From assembly GCA_003996215.1 (NCBI GenBank), contig QJPP01005188.1:1-64000 (forward strand): a stretch of DNA of 64,000 nt, in the 5' to 3' direction. This DNA is from Jaltomata sinuosa (taxonomy: Eukaryota; Streptophyta; Magnoliopsida; Solanales; Solanaceae). Position numbers and translations under genes: made by a program. The notes beneath the pieces are model-generated. The model ran no database searches. It saw nothing but the letters and a program-made list of their open reading frames with translations, and had not been told where the DNA came from. Positions 11,476-22,918 of the stretch are shown one piece after another (the first letter of the stretch is position 1; each line of letters begins with the position of its first letter).

Positions 11476-11929
11476 GAATGAGATTGTAAATAAATGAATC
11501 TTGGATCTAAATCAACCCCAAAAGCTAAATCATGAGAAGAGGATTAAAGAAACTACCCATCTCATAAATTACCGATCTATATATTATGCAGATTTTCAAG
11601 TGGTAAATTGGTTATAATGATTTATACATTAGAGTTTCTTGTAATTATCATATTTTATGTGATGAATTATACATCTCAAGAGTTTTATTTAACGTAGTAT
11701 ATTAAGCAATGATATCGTCACCACAACTGAAAAATAAATAGGCCAGTTTGATGACTTGATCAAACAAGGTAACTAATCAAGTAAAAGAATAAAACCTTCC
11801 CCTTTTTGTTGTCCAAAGCCTTCATCTATATCTAAGAAAAAAAGATGTGAGTTCTTATGACTATTCCAATCATCGGCTACTGTTGGTTCTTTTTCCTTTT
11901 CAGCTTCTCAATGTGTTTTTACTAGGGTT
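11476..11929. other. A+T-rich intergenic sequence, no gene seen
   Basis: Non-coding A+T-rich DNA between a SINE remnant and a Helitron terminus. No feature could be supported. Confidence 0.4.
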
Positions 11930-12090
11930 TATACATATTTATAATTTAATTTAATTTAAAATAATATAAAATAGTTAAATAATAATATGGGGAAATAAGT
12001 GAAAAGATAATTTTGTCTATTATGGAGTTTTTTAATAAAGGGGAAAAAATTCAAATCACATTATAAAGTCCTTCGCACTTTATAAATATA
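11930..12090 (-). mobile_element. 5' terminal fragment of an older Helitron
   Basis: Read on the minus strand, this is the conserved start region seen repeatedly in the window: TTATAAAGTGCGAAGGAC, then TTTGAATTTTTTCCCC and a T-rich stretch ending near GGGGAAATAAG on the plus strand. Other copies are at 13610-13690, 15840-15944, 28695-28765 (continuing at 32165-32197) and 44935-45063. The first bases (TCTATA) are separated from it by the Helitron at 12091-13690, which landed inside this terminus. I did not find its own 3' end. Confidence 0.55.
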
Positions 12091-12334
12091 TTAGTTTAGT
12101 GTACGTGCTTTGCACGTGTGTTTTACGTCAATCAATAAATTATATATAAAAAATAAAATTATTAAAAAGTATCAATTGGTGTAAAGTAAATGTTATATCT
12201 TTCCAGTGATATAAATAAATATTGTACTCAAATATGTTATCGTCTTAGTATAGAATTTAAAAATAAAAATCATAATATTTAAGACTTTAAATCAAATAGT
12301 AAAGAATAAATACAATATATTTATTTATTTATAC

Positions 12335-13320
12335 AATGCGATTAAATCTAACTTTCACAAAAAATCCTCAAAATCCGACCAAATATTCATCTACCATCTG
12401 TATTAAGTCAAAAAATAGCATCTAGTAACAAAATGAAAACTACAACAAAACAATACAAATAGTTGAGGTATACAGAACAATTAAACCTAATATAACAATA
12501 ACTACAACAAAACAATATGATAATCGAGATATCAAAACAATATGATTAAACCTAACCTTCACAAAAAATCCGACCAAACATTCATCTACCACCTATATTA
12601 AGCCCAAAAAATATAACATCTAGTAATAGAATAAAAACTACAAAAATATAATACGATAATCGAATATTAGAATAATACGATTAAACCTAACTTCTACACA
12701 AAAATTCCTCAAAGCCCGACCAAATATTCATCTACCACCTGTATTAAGCAGAAAAACTAGCAGATAATAACAGAACAGAAATTACAATAAAACAATATGA
12801 CAATCGAAATATCAAGACAATACGATTAAACCTAACCTAAATTGAAATTGTAATATGCAATTATATAAAAGAAAGGTTTGTGTCACTGCATAATAAAGTT
12901 TGTGTCCCCATAATTAAGTTATTTTATATTGATACGTATATAAACTTATTTCGCTTCTAAATTTTTTTGTCTTACCCCATAATTAAGTTACTATTTTATT
13001 TTCATACGTACATAAAGTTATTTTCTTTCCAAAAATTTAACATAACAGAAACTATAACAAAACAATATGATAATCAAGATATTAGAACAATACGATCAAA
13101 TCTAACCTTCACAAAAAGTTCTTTAAAATCCGACCAAACATTCATCTACCACCTGTATTAAGCCCAAAAAAAACAACATCTAGTAACAGAATAAAAACTA
13201 CAAAAATATAATACAATAATCGAATATTAGAACAATATGATTAAACCTAACTTCTACACATATTTCTCAAAGCCCGACCAAACATTCATCTACCACCTGT
13301 ATTAAGCAGAAAAAATAGTA
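12335..13320. repeat. Tandem array of about 135-205-bp units inside the Helitron
   Basis: Recurring blocks include GATTAAACCTAAC, CCGACCAAACATTCATC TACCACCTGTATTAAGC-type stretches and ACTACAACAAAACAATATG. Unit starts lie near 12340, 12545, 12680, 12825, 13093 and 13240. A non-matching stretch (about 12840-13030) separates two blocks. The array is cut by the Stowaway MITE and a short stub continues after it. Many plant Helitrons carry such internal arrays. Confidence 0.7.
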
Positions 13321-13568
13321 CTCCCTCCGTCTCAATTTGTTTGGCCTACTTTTCTTTTTGGTACGTTTCAAAAAGAATGTCTCTTTTCTTTTTTAGCAAC
13401 TCTTCAATTTCAACTTTCCACATGGCATGATTAAGACCACAAGATTAAAAAGTATTTTGGTACATTTGACATATCTTTAATTTTTAACAACAAGATTCAA
13501 AAGTCTTCTTTACTTTCTTAAATTTTGTGTCAAGTCAAAATAAGTCAAACAAATTGAAAAGGAGGGAG
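13321..13568. mobile_element. Stowaway (Tc1/mariner-type) MITE
   Basis: A 248-bp element bounded by TA on each side. Its terminal inverted repeats are CTCCCTCCGTCTCAATTTGT at the left and a matching ...AAATTGAAAAGGAGGGAG at the right. The CTCCCTCCGT terminus and TA target are the standard Stowaway signature. It lies within the Helitron's tandem array, so it is younger than the array. A second copy lies at 49420-49668. Confidence 0.9.
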
Positions 13569-13690
13569 TAGATAGTAACAGAATAGAAACTACAACAAAC
13601 AATAATTTTGTCTACTGGAGGGCCTTTTAGTGAAGGGCAAAAAGTTCAAATCACATTATAAGGTCTTTCACACTTTTAATATAGTATAGA

Positions 13691-14520
13691 TATAGATAGA
13701 TAGATAATAAATCTGGGGGTGGGGCAGTAAAACGTAAAATTAATTTATTCTCCAAAAATGTTTATTCTCTTATTAGTTGATTAGCGTATTTTATCCATTA
13801 ATATGAATTTGTCTTATTTTAATTTTGATTCAAGTCTTCTAGTGTTTATTATAGGAAAGTGAAGAAAAATAAGAGAACTTTCGTGTACGTGCATTACATG
13901 TGTGTATCATATCGATATAAAAAATTGAATATAAAAAGAATGAAGTATACAATATTGTAATGAACTACCATAATATTGATTATTGAAGGAAAAGACCCTA
14001 ACAATTATATACGTAAGGATTAGCTGTATAATTTAAAAAAATTGTAATTGCCACTTATTAAACTCCACAAACCTTTTTAAGGTCTATAAGAAATTAAGGA
14101 TGTATAAAAGTTTGTCAAATATTCATACAAAGTAAATTTTTAATTGATATTGAAATTTCAAATATTAGGACATTCTCCATAGTTTAAATAAGGAAAAATA
14201 GTAAATAACTTTGTAGTTGCTTTTAAAGTTTTAAATATTAAAAATTATTAAATTAAAATTTCATTCAATGTACACTTTATTTTTTAAAGGTTAAAAGATC
14301 AAACAATTTTTCATGAGGGTATCATATTAATAGACTGGACCTATTTAAATTTACAAAACATGAATGACTAGAGTCGTTGATTGTATTGTGTTAAATTAAT
14401 TATGCCCATGCTATGAAAAAATAATCTATTGGGAGCTTCATGCACATTTTCTTGTGTTCCTAATTGTTCTCTGAAAATTGAACGTGTCCAAATTAAAACA
14501 TTAATTGGGTTACGTTTTGG
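13691..14520. other. A+T-rich intergenic sequence with a decayed Helitron-like hairpin
   Basis: There is no coding sequence. Near 13882-13900 the plus strand reads GTGTACGTGCATTACATGTG, a weakened form of the hairpin at the Helitron 3' ends. It could mark the 3' end of the Helitron whose start region is at 15840-15944. The CTRR end is not conserved there. Confidence 0.35.
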
Positions 14521-14524
14521 GGGA

Positions 14525-14665
14525 AATACCAATTACAAAAAGGGGGTAGGAGAAGAGAAAATAAAGGAGAAAATTACCAGATGAGAATCGAATCCTCACT
14601 AATAAGGTGAAAATTTAGGTACCCAATCAACTGCGCTACTAATAGTTTTAGAACTTCAAAAATAT
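14525..14665 (-). repeat. tRNA-derived SINE-like sequence
   Basis: On the minus strand a tRNA-like head is visible: TAGCGCAGTTGATTGGG resembles an RNA polymerase III A box and GAGGATTCGATTCTCATC resembles a B box, about 35 bases apart. It is followed by T/C-rich sequence rather than a CCA-ready tRNA 3' half, so it is not a tRNA gene. The family is not identified and the exact ends are uncertain. Confidence 0.55.
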
Positions 14666-15059
14666 GTTGCACATAATACCTTAAAATTTAAAACTTGAAT
14701 AGCAATAGATTTTCATGCTCATATTAGAAAATATTACAATTTTATCAAATATAATTATATTCTAAAAAAAACACCAAAATCATAGAAAATAATCTTCTAT
14801 AAAATTCGTGTTCCTGAATAGTATCTATATGTTCTTCACGTATAGTGTTCTTCACGATCAACCACATCCCAAAATAAAATCAAACAAAGAAAGAAAAAAG
14901 TTTAGTATACCTTTTTAAGTGTAGTATCAAGTGTAAAAAAAGTCTTTTGGCAAGCTGCTTATTCAGCTGGGGCGGTCCTTCCAACACTTGTATCAACATG
15001 TCAATATTGACATAGATCATTGAATCCAAAGAAGCTTATCAATGTTGGTTCCCGCTGCG

Positions 15060-15372
15060 CATGAAATCACCGAGTTTTGCAGCCTGCTCTTCCATAGTTC
15101 ATCCATGTTGATTCCAAGATCTTAAATATTATTGTCATATTTTGCGCACACAGAAAAAAAAGTATTCCTCCATAACTTTTATCTGAAAAATAGTATACCA
15201 AAAAAATTCTCGAAACAAACGGAAAAAAAATAAAAGAAGCATAATTTGTACTTACCATCCCAACGGGAGTACCTGCATGCAAGCTGACACAAACACATGC
15301 AGTCTCATTCAATCCATATTCTATAAGCAACATATTGCTATCCAAATAAAAATAATCAATGGCCAAAATCTC
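15060..15372 (-). other. Exon-like open frame, possibly a captured gene fragment
   Basis: The minus-strand frame of 99 codons (15366-15067) includes ETACVCVSLHAGTPVGM. This is followed by GTAAGT at about 15258-15253, a good plant splice donor, and the remainder would then be intron. The segment lies between Helitron-type termini, and plant Helitrons often capture exons. I do not recognise the protein, and chance is a real alternative in this A+T-rich context. Confidence 0.25.
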
Positions 15373-15635
15373 AGTCGTGGTAATTAAACAAATACAATTA
15401 CAATTTCAAAGTCAAAATCAAAGTAGTATTCTATCTATAAACATGACCAATATAATGTTATGAATAAATTTAGCCGACAACATGTTATGGATAATTTAGC
15501 CTCCAACCTAGGTAGATAGATTTATTAGATTCTTTTATAGATCATAGTTTCTAACCTAAGTAGGTTTTATTTATTTATTGTGTACGTAAAAACATTACAT
15601 ATTATTAAGGTTCATATATTAATAATTAAATAATA

Positions 15636-15824
15636 AAAAAAAAGGACAGCCCGGTGCACTAAAGCTCCCGCTATGCGCAGGGTCTGGGAAAGGGCCCGAC
15701 CACAAGGGTCTATTGTACGCAGTCTTACCTTGCATTTCTGCCAGAGGCTGTTTACAAGGCTTGAACCCGTGACCTTCTGGTCACATGGCAGCAACGTTAC
15801 TAGTTACTCCAAGGCTCCCCTTCA
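15636..15824 (-). mobile_element. Au-type SINE with 15-bp target duplication
   Basis: On the minus strand it starts GGGGAGCCTTGGAGTAAC and contains the B box GGTTCAAGCC. It runs through the typical CAGCCTCTGGCAGAAATGCA, GCGTACAATAGACCCTTG and GCGCATAGCGGGAGC blocks to GTGCACCGGGCTGTCC and a poly-T tract. This is the Au SINE family found across several plant groups including Solanaceae. The target duplication AATAATTAAATAATA is perfect at 15621-15635 and 15825-15839. The A-box region carries substitutions (AGTAACTAGTAAC). Confidence 0.9.
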
Positions 15825-15839
15825 AATAATTAAATAATA

Positions 15840-15944
15840 ATTAGAGAAAAATAGTAAAAAAATAATTTTGTCTAAAGAGGAGACTTTTAATGAAGGGCAA
15901 AAAGTTTAAATCACATTATAAGGTCCTTCACACTTTTAATATAA
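15840..15944 (-). mobile_element. Helitron 5' start region joined to the next Helitron's 3' end
   Basis: On the minus strand this is the conserved start TATATTAAAAGTGTGAAGG, then the TTTAAACTTTTTGCCC-type stretch. Immediately upstream of it on that strand is the 3' end of the neighbouring Helitron (hairpin ACGTGC/GCACGT at 15957-15971, then CTAG at 15948-15945, then T). The usual first bases TCTATA are missing from the junction, as expected if the neighbour inserted within the terminus. Confidence 0.6.
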
Positions 15945-16689
15945 CTAGTTTAGAGTACGTGCATTGCACGTATGTGTCATGTCAATATTATTAACTTGAT
16001 TACTATAAATGTTTGAAATTCGGTGTTCAAAATTCACATAGAAGCCCGACGAATTTGGATTCAAAGCATGGGAGAAGACCTGGATATTCTAATGGTTAAA
16101 GTGAATAATATAATTTGATCATCTTCCTTTCCTTGCTCTACATACTAAAATTTTAACTTAAAGGTATTACTAAAACAAAGTACAATATATAAAAGAGAGG
16201 TCTCAATCGCTGAAACTTAGACGAATTTGAATTATTCAACATTAATTATAATTTACACAAAAAAAGATTTTTTTATTCCGACAGAAAATATTTAATAAGC
16301 CAAATTTTAGTAAATATAAATAATAATCACAAGCAAGATATTGATCTCTAAAAAAATAATCACAATGTAAGCATTACTATACAAATTCACGAATTACACA
16401 AATGAATAAATATAGCTACACGCTATTTAACAGCAAATTGACGATGATTTTCATAGTCATTTCTTATTTTTTCAGTGAAAAACTATTAGTTATGCCGAAT
16501 ATAAACACTAAAAAATTGAATTTTTGAAAACTTACATGTAATCGGCTTTGCTACAGATTCCTTTGTTACTGATTTGGGATCAATTACTGCTGGAATTATA
16601 AAACAATCGTGACATACTAAGGATATAAGATAAATTCTTATTTAGAATTAGTGATATAGTCAAATAGTGTAAGATTTAATAATTAAAAT

Positions 16690-17722
16690 TGTAATTATTT
16701 TAAAATACTAAATGGTCAAATTCACCAGTGAATTTGTCTCTTCAATCATAGATACTATCAAGATTTCACCAAAAAACATCTCAATTAGTAATTATTTATC
16801 AAGAATACATGATAATTTATTATTGTAAACTTCAAGAACATACCAAAATTTTAGAAAACTTACCTCAAATCATAAGTAAATTTATCTCTTTAATCATAGA
16901 TACTATCAAGATTTCAGTTGGTAAGAAAATTATATACCTAAACATGTTTTACACTAAAAACTTCTCAATTAGCAATTGTCTATCAAAATACATGATAATT
17001 TATTATTCAAACTTCAAGAACATGCTAAAATCACACACACACAAAAAACTTCTCAATTAGCAATTATCTATCAAGAATATATGATAATTTATTACTGTAA
17101 ACATCATCAAGAACATACTAAAATTTTAGAAAACTTACCTCAAATCACAAGCAAATTTGTCTCTTCAATCACAGATACTATCAAAATTTCATTAAAAAAA
17201 AAACTTCTCAATTAACAATTGTCTATCAAGAATACATGATAATTTATTATTGTAAACATCAAGGATATACTAAAATTTTAGAAAACTTACCTCAAATCAC
17301 AAATAAATTTATCTCTTTAATCATAGACACCATCAAGATTTCAATTGGTAAGAAAATTCTATACCTTAACCTGTTTTACACTAAAAACTTCACAATTAGT
17401 AATTTTCTATCAAAAATATATGATAATTTATTACTGTAAATATCATCAAGTACATACTAAATGATAAGGAAGAAAAACGTTGTCTAAGCATTTTCTGTTG
17501 CTCCAATTTCCCCCACGCCTAGGACGTTGTCTGGGCAAAGAGCCATAGTTAATTACTGTTTTTGGTTGTTTCTTCCTTGTTGTTGATATCGGCAAGACCT
17601 TACCTCAAATCACAAGTAAAAATTTATCTCTTCAATCATAAATACTATAAAAAAAAACTTCTCAATTAACAATTGTCTATCAAAAATATGATAATTTATT
17701 ATCGCAAACTTTAAGGATATAC
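16690..17722. repeat. Tandem array with AAAATTTTAGAAAACTTACC units
   Basis: Units share AAAATTTTAGAAAACTTACC, TCAAATCACAAGCAAATTTG, a TCTCTTCAATCATAGATAC stretch and a CAATTGTCTATCAAGAATAC stretch. Starts are near 16845, 17120 and 17272, with spacings of about 275 and 152 bases; long units contain an extra segment around TTGGTAAGAAAATTCTATAC. About 130 unrelated bases interrupt at 17460-17590. The array resumes after the gypsy insertion at 27412-27600. Confidence 0.75.
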
Positions 17723-18539
17723 TAAAATGTCACGGGCCAGACCATCGTGAGTGGTACCCACCTGACCCCTAGATGAGCGAACTAATAGAGTCTAACTCTT
17801 AGCCTAGCCTAATAGCTTAAAACCAGTGCAGAAATGTAAACTAGCATTCAATCATAAATAAAATCAACTCTATAAATAAAATAAACTGTGAAAATCCCTC
17901 CCTAAAATCTGAAAGTCATCGTAGAAAAAACATCTACCAAAAACTAGAGTACGGAGATGCAACTCCAAATATAGAGATAGTTTAAGCCCGAACAAATAGG
18001 CTACAACTCAACTAGATGGACACCAAGGCAGCTCGGTCGAATAGCTCACCCTTGATATCTCGAAAAGTGAGGTCATGCATTAACCGCCGAAAGATTTTTT
18101 GTACTCACAAAAATACATGCAAGTGCAGTATCAGTACACAACCACCGTGTACTGGTAGGATCATCATCCAGTTCCAAATAAATAATGTATGAGTAGTACA
18201 AAAATCAAGTAAGAGTACAGAAAACACATAGGCAAGTCAACAGGTATTCCTAGACTATAAGTCTCTACCTAACTTGTCACACATGTAAACCACTTCACAT
18301 TTATGATCAATAATCCATAACAATAACAGTCATATCCCGTTACATATCCCGAACCCACCCTGGATCCCCTCTAGACAACACCTAAGTGTCAGACATACCA
18401 CCCGGTCTACCCCAAGACCAAAACTCATAAAGCAACACAATTAATCCCGGCCTCTCAAGGACAAAAATACACAATCACAATTCAAGTTCACAACCCGGTC
18501 CACTCAGGGAACCATTAAATAAAAATGCAATAACACAAT

Positions 18540-18700
18540 AAAGTAAACCCGTACCAGGTGTGGTAACCGAGCCAACCATCAATATTATCCCGTACCAGGC
18601 GTGGACCCGAGCCAACCATTAGTATTATCCCGTACCAGGCGTGGTACTCGAGCCAACTGTTAGTATTATCCCATACCAGGCGTGGCATCCGAGCCAACCG
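18540..18700 (-). repeat. 41-bp tandem repeat in the 3' LTR of element B
   Basis: Four units of the type CCCGTACCAGGCGTGGTAC followed by CCGAGCCAACCGTTAGTATTAT. One unit has lost bases (GGACCC instead of GGTACCC). The partner block in the other LTR is better preserved. Confidence 0.8.
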
Positions 18701-19449
18701 AATGTCACATAAATCCATAGTCAGAAACAATGAACAATCAACACTTGTAAACCAACAAGCAATACACCTAGTTCATTTCACAAGACTGAAAAACAGGAAT
18801 TTTGAACATTCTAAATCATTCCCTAAGCAATGCAAATCATACAAATACTTAGACCAAAGTACACAAATATACAGTGCATATACGAAGCAATAACCATCAC
18901 CAACCTCGAATAATCAAGCTCTACAATGCCGGAGCTTTCCCCTTTTCAAGATCTCTTGCTTGTTCTTCGTCTAGAAACAAACACATAAACACTATAGTTA
19001 ATTAACAGGCCTAAATTACCCGGATTATACAAAAATTCTAATCCCCAGGCCAAACCATGATCATTCCAACCCATTCCTGGCCTTTCTCACCATTAATTCA
19101 CCTAAATTCACCATTTTTACGGATTTCCTTAGAGAATTATGGCTAAATGATCATTACCCATTATTAAGAATTAAGACCCAAGAACTCTAGTACCCTAGAA
19201 TCCCCTTTTTCCTCAGATACTACCATTCCTAGGTCATCCCAAACCTTTTCCCAAGTCCACCCCTAGCAATTCTATAGCATAGGAAAGATACCACGGAGTT
19301 TGGGGAGTAGAATCCTTACCTTTAGGATAAAAAATGATGGAAAACCAGTAGAAATCAGCCAAAATTGCCCCCTTCTTCTTCCAAAACGTTACAAGAAAAA
19401 TTGAACTATTTTGAGGAAGTTTCTTCATTAAATCCAATCATGCTCCATT

Positions 19450-19595
19450 ATAGCGGTCCACTCTGCTATAGCGGTAACGTTGTAGAAGAGTCATCCGCTA
19501 TGACAGAGGCTGACCGACGTTCACTTTCGCTATAGCGGTAATTTCTCTGCTATAGCGGAGGTCTCTATGGCGGAGTTTTAACTGTTGTAGCAGTT
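19450..19595. promoter_or_regulatory. Cluster of CGCTATAGCGG palindromes, 3' LTR of element B
   Basis: Copies of the palindrome core TGCTATAGCGG, CGCTATAGCGG and related forms lie close together, about 350-500 bases from the LTR's 5' end. The matching cluster at 26920-27060 includes CCGCTATAGCGG exactly. The function is unknown; dense palindromes in this part of an LTR could bind regulators. Confidence 0.5.
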
Positions 19596-19970
19596 TACAT
19601 GGGAAAAAAAGTAGTAAAATCTCCAAAACTAGTCCATTTTATAACAGACTTATTTTTCCGACGTTCCAGAACAACCCTTTCACATCAACCTCGATTCCGG
19701 GAGTTCTACTTACCCGAATTCAATTATGAAAAGTTCTCCGGACTCCTTTATTTGTTAGCTACAAGGAAAATTAGCTCAAATTAAGACATCAAAACCAATC
19801 CTTATCCGTATTTCCTTAGACCATACCTCACTCCAAAACTGGTCTAGACTAGCCTAACCCAGAATTTTAAACTCCCAAACCCGGAGTTTTCTAACTCTAA
19901 AAATTAGAATGAATAGTTTACCCATAATGATGGACCCTGTCATTACAACAGATACCAATTTATTCATCGT

Positions 19971-20243
19971 TCATCCCCGAATGATCAAACCAAAATATGA
20001 AAAGTAAAGAGCAAAAAGAGTAGTACATGTATCCTCAAACAAGTGAGGGTACTTGTCCCGCATGTCCCTCTCTGTTTCCCAAGTGGCTGTCTCAACCGGA
20101 TGATATTTCCATTGAACCTTTACCATACTGATCACCTTTGTCCTCAATTTTTGGACTTCCCAATCAAGAATCAAAATCGGTTCCTCTTCATAGCGAAGAT
20201 CCTTATCAAGTAACACTTCATCCAACTTAATGATGTAGTCCAC
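19971..20243 (-). pseudogene. Chromodomain-type C-terminus of integrase, element B
   Basis: The frame reads EEPILILDWEVQKL, VQWKYHPVETATWETE and YPHLFED. This is the Tekay/Del chromodomain-like tail, which is thought to steer integration toward heterochromatin. It is separated by a frameshift from the preceding integrase sequence at 20252. Confidence 0.85.
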
Positions 20244-20251
20244 ATCCCCAT

Positions 20252-21415
20252 TTATCGCTTTAGCATGGATACGTGAAACATCGGATGGACACCCAATAGA
20301 CTGGGCGGCAGCGCCAATCTGTATGCGACAGGCCCTATGATCTCAAGAACCTCAAATGGTCCGATGAACTGGGGGCTGAGCTTTCCCCTCTTACCGAAAC
20401 GCATAACTCCTTTCATTGGTGACACTTTCAATAATACCTGTTCACCAACCTGAAATTTCATGTTCCGAACCTTGCGATCCGCATATTCCTTCTGCCTGCT
20501 TTGGGAAGCTAGTAACTTGGTTTGAATGCCTCTTACCTTTTCTTATGCTTCCCTTACCAAGTCTACACCTAAAGGCTTTACATCGCCTTCCTCAAACCAC
20601 CCAATCGGTGACCTACAACTCCTCCCATATAGAGCCTAAAATGGTGCCATATTGATACTAGAGTGGTAGCTATTGTTGTATGAGAACTAACACAATGGTA
20701 AAAACTGGTCCCAATGACCCCCGAAGTCAATCACACATGGTCTCAGCATGTCCTCCAATACCTGAATCGTCCTCTCCGATTAACCATCAGTCTGAGGATG
20801 AAAGGTTGTACTAAAGATGAGTTATGTGCCCAACTCCTCATGCAACTTGCCCCAAAACTTGGAAGTAAACTGTGTACCCCTGTCTGAAATGATGTACAGT
20901 AGCACTCCATGCAATCTCACAATCTTCTTTACATAGATCTTAGTCAATTGCTGCAAATTGTAATCCACCCTGACTGGAATGAAGTGAGCTGACTTGGTCA
21001 GTCTATCAATAATGACCCAAACATATTCATACTTCCCCAAAGTATTGAGGAGACCCACCACAAAATCCATGGCTATTCTCTCCCACTTTCACTCTGGAAT
21101 GGGCATCCTCTGAAGTAGTCCTGCAGGTCTTTGGTGCTTATACTTTACATGCTGGCAATTCTGACACTTGGACACGAAATCAGCTATGTCCCTTTTCATA
21201 CCATGTCACTAATAAAGTTGCCTCAAATTCCTGTACATCTTGGTTACACCCGGATGAATTGAATACCGCGTACCATGAGTCTCTGCCAATATTTTCTGAA
21301 TCATGTCATTAACTCGTGGAACACATATCCTTCCTCTAAAGTTTAACACACCATCATAGTTCAACGTGGTGTCCCCAGACTCTCTGGATATTGCCTTGCT
21401 CCAAAGACTGCCCAA
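20252..21415 (-). pseudogene. Integrase of gypsy element B (several stops)
   Basis: The HHCC region is at about 21150-21300 (ETHGTRYSIHPGVTKMYRNL). The core follows with MDFVVGL at 21070 (first Asp) and IISDRGTQFTSKFWGKLHEE near 20830-20890 (second Asp). The region with the catalytic Glu (about 20770-20800) has a stop in the first frame. The end of the core carries VLLKVSPMKGVMRFGKRGKL and FEVLEIIGPVAYRLALPP. Multiple in-frame stops rule out function. Confidence 0.8.
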
Positions 21416-21429
21416 CTGCGAATCCTAAA

Positions 21430-22057
21430 ATTGTTTGGCCTTTATCTCATCTATGAATGTGGATTTGACCTCAATACTGGCCAAAACCCCACCTTGTTCT
21501 GAAATTCCCAAGTGCATGAACTTGGACTTCAATGCCTGGATTTCCCTTGCTAGTGGTCATTTGGACACCCCCAAACAAGCCAAACTGCCCATGCTAACTG
21601 TCTTCCAGCTCAATGCGTCTGCCACCACATTAGTCTTACCCGGATGGTACTGAATAGTCACCTCATAATCCTTCAACAACTCCATCTACTTTCTCTGCCT
21701 CAGATTTAAGTCCTTCTGAGTAAAAACATGTTGCAAACTACGATGATCAGTGAACACCTCACACTTGACAACATAGAGGTAGTGTCTCCAAATTTTGAGT
21801 GCAAAGACCACCGCTGCCAACTCTAAATCGTGAGTCAGATAATTTCTCTCATGCACCTTTAACTGCCTAGAAGCATAGGCTATCACATTCCTATCTTGCA
21901 TCAACACAACACCCAAACCAGAATGTGAAGCATCATAGTAAACAATAAAGTCTTTACCTTCAATCGGCAAGGACAAAATAGGAGTCGTGGTCAGAAGTGT
22001 CTTGAGCTTTTGGAAGCTCTCCTCGCACTTGTCGGACCACACAAATGGTACATCTTT
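21430..22057 (-). pseudogene. RNase H of gypsy element B
   Basis: Landmarks are PILSLPIEGKDFIVYYDASH (the first catalytic Asp region), LTHDLELAAVVFALKIWRHY and CEVFTDHRSLQHVFTQKDLN (FTDH is typical of Ty3/gypsy RNase H). The frame stays open for 118 codons from 22042 to 21686, the best-preserved enzyme segment of this copy. Confidence 0.85.
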
Positions 22058-22918
22058 CTATGTCAGCCTTGTCAAGTGAGAAGCAATGGATGAAAAATCT
22101 TTGACAAACCTCCAGTAATAACCTGCGAGCCCCACAAAACTTCTCACCTCAGTCACCGAGCTAGGCTGGACCCAACTCTTGACTGCCTCAATATTCTGGG
22201 GATCTACCATCACCCCCTTTTCTGATACTACATGCCCCAAGAGTGCTACCAAAGTCAACCAGAACTCACACTTGGTGAACTTTGCATAAAGCTTTTGACG
22301 TCTCAAAATGTCCAACACTACACGGAGATGTTTAGCATGCTCCTCTCCCTACTCTTGGAGTAGATCAAAATATCATCAATGAAAACGATGAAAAAAGAAT
22401 CCAAATAAGATTTAAACACCCCATTCATTAAACTCATGAATGTCACCGGCGCATACGTCAACCCAAATGACATCACTAAGAACTCGTAATGCCCATACCA
22501 AGTCCGAAAAGCAGTCTTAGGAATATCCTTGGGCCTAATTTTCAATTGGTGATACCCTGACCTCAAGTCAATTTTCAAAAACACCGATGCACCCTGTAAC
22601 TGGTTAAATAAATCATCAATATGGGTTAGAGGATACTATTCCGGATGGTAACCTTGTTCAACTGCCTGTAATATATGCACATCCGCATATTACCATCCTT
22701 CTTCTTTATGAACAATGCCGGATCACCCCAAGGCGAAGCTCTGGGAAGAATAAATCCCTTATCTAGGAGTTCCTGAAGCCGAGTCTTAAGTTCCCTTAAC
22801 TCTGCTGGAGCCATACGATACAGATAAATGTAAATGGGATGAGTTCCCGGCTCCAAGTTAATACAAAAGTCAATATCCCTGTTCGGAGGCATGCCAGGCA
22901 AATACGCTGGAAGTACCT
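22058..22918 (-). pseudogene. pol: Reverse transcriptase of gypsy element B
   Basis: The fingers region is at 22626-22901 (LPGMPPNRDIDF-like start, LLDKGFILPRASPWGDP, KKKDGNMRMCIYYRQLNKVT). The palm is at 22318-22584 (KIDLRSGYHQLKI, FLVMSFGLTYAPVTFMSLMN). The catalytic motif FIDDILIYSK is intact near 22350-22390. The thumb follows in another frame (LLGHVVSEKGVMVDPQNIEA, SFVGLAGYYWRFVKDFS). Frameshifts separate the three parts. Confidence 0.85.

Larger units (their letters stand above)
12091..13690 (-). mobile_element. Non-autonomous Helitron with complete termini (1600 bp)
   Basis: On the minus strand the element begins TCTATACTATATTAAAAG at 13690. It ends with a hairpin (ACGTGC-aaa-GCACGT, 12103-12117) followed by ACACTAAACTAA. 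The flanking bases are A before TC and T after CTAA, as expected for Helitron insertion between A and T with no target duplication. A TC start, a short 3' hairpin and a CTRR end are the defining Helitron marks. It contains no Rep/helicase frame, so it depends on an autonomous partner. Inside it are a tandem array of about 145-bp units and a Stowaway MITE. Confidence 0.7.
17728..19947 (-). repeat. 3' LTR of gypsy element B (2220 bp)
   Basis: On the minus strand it begins TGTAATGACAGGGTCC and ends GGTCTGGCCCGTGACA. It contains the 41-bp tandem block (about 18540-18700) and the CGCTATAGCGG palindrome cluster (19450-19595). Its borders are confirmed by the target duplication on the left and by the internal boundary shared with the partner LTR. 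Confidence 0.92.

Noticed and set aside
14575..14650. tRNA gene
   Set aside because: A- and B-box-like sequences are present, but no closed acceptor stem or 3' half can be drawn; a SINE head fits better.
15612..15794. 60-codon minus-strand open frame
   Set aside because: It lies entirely over the Au SINE and its tail, which is not protein-coding.
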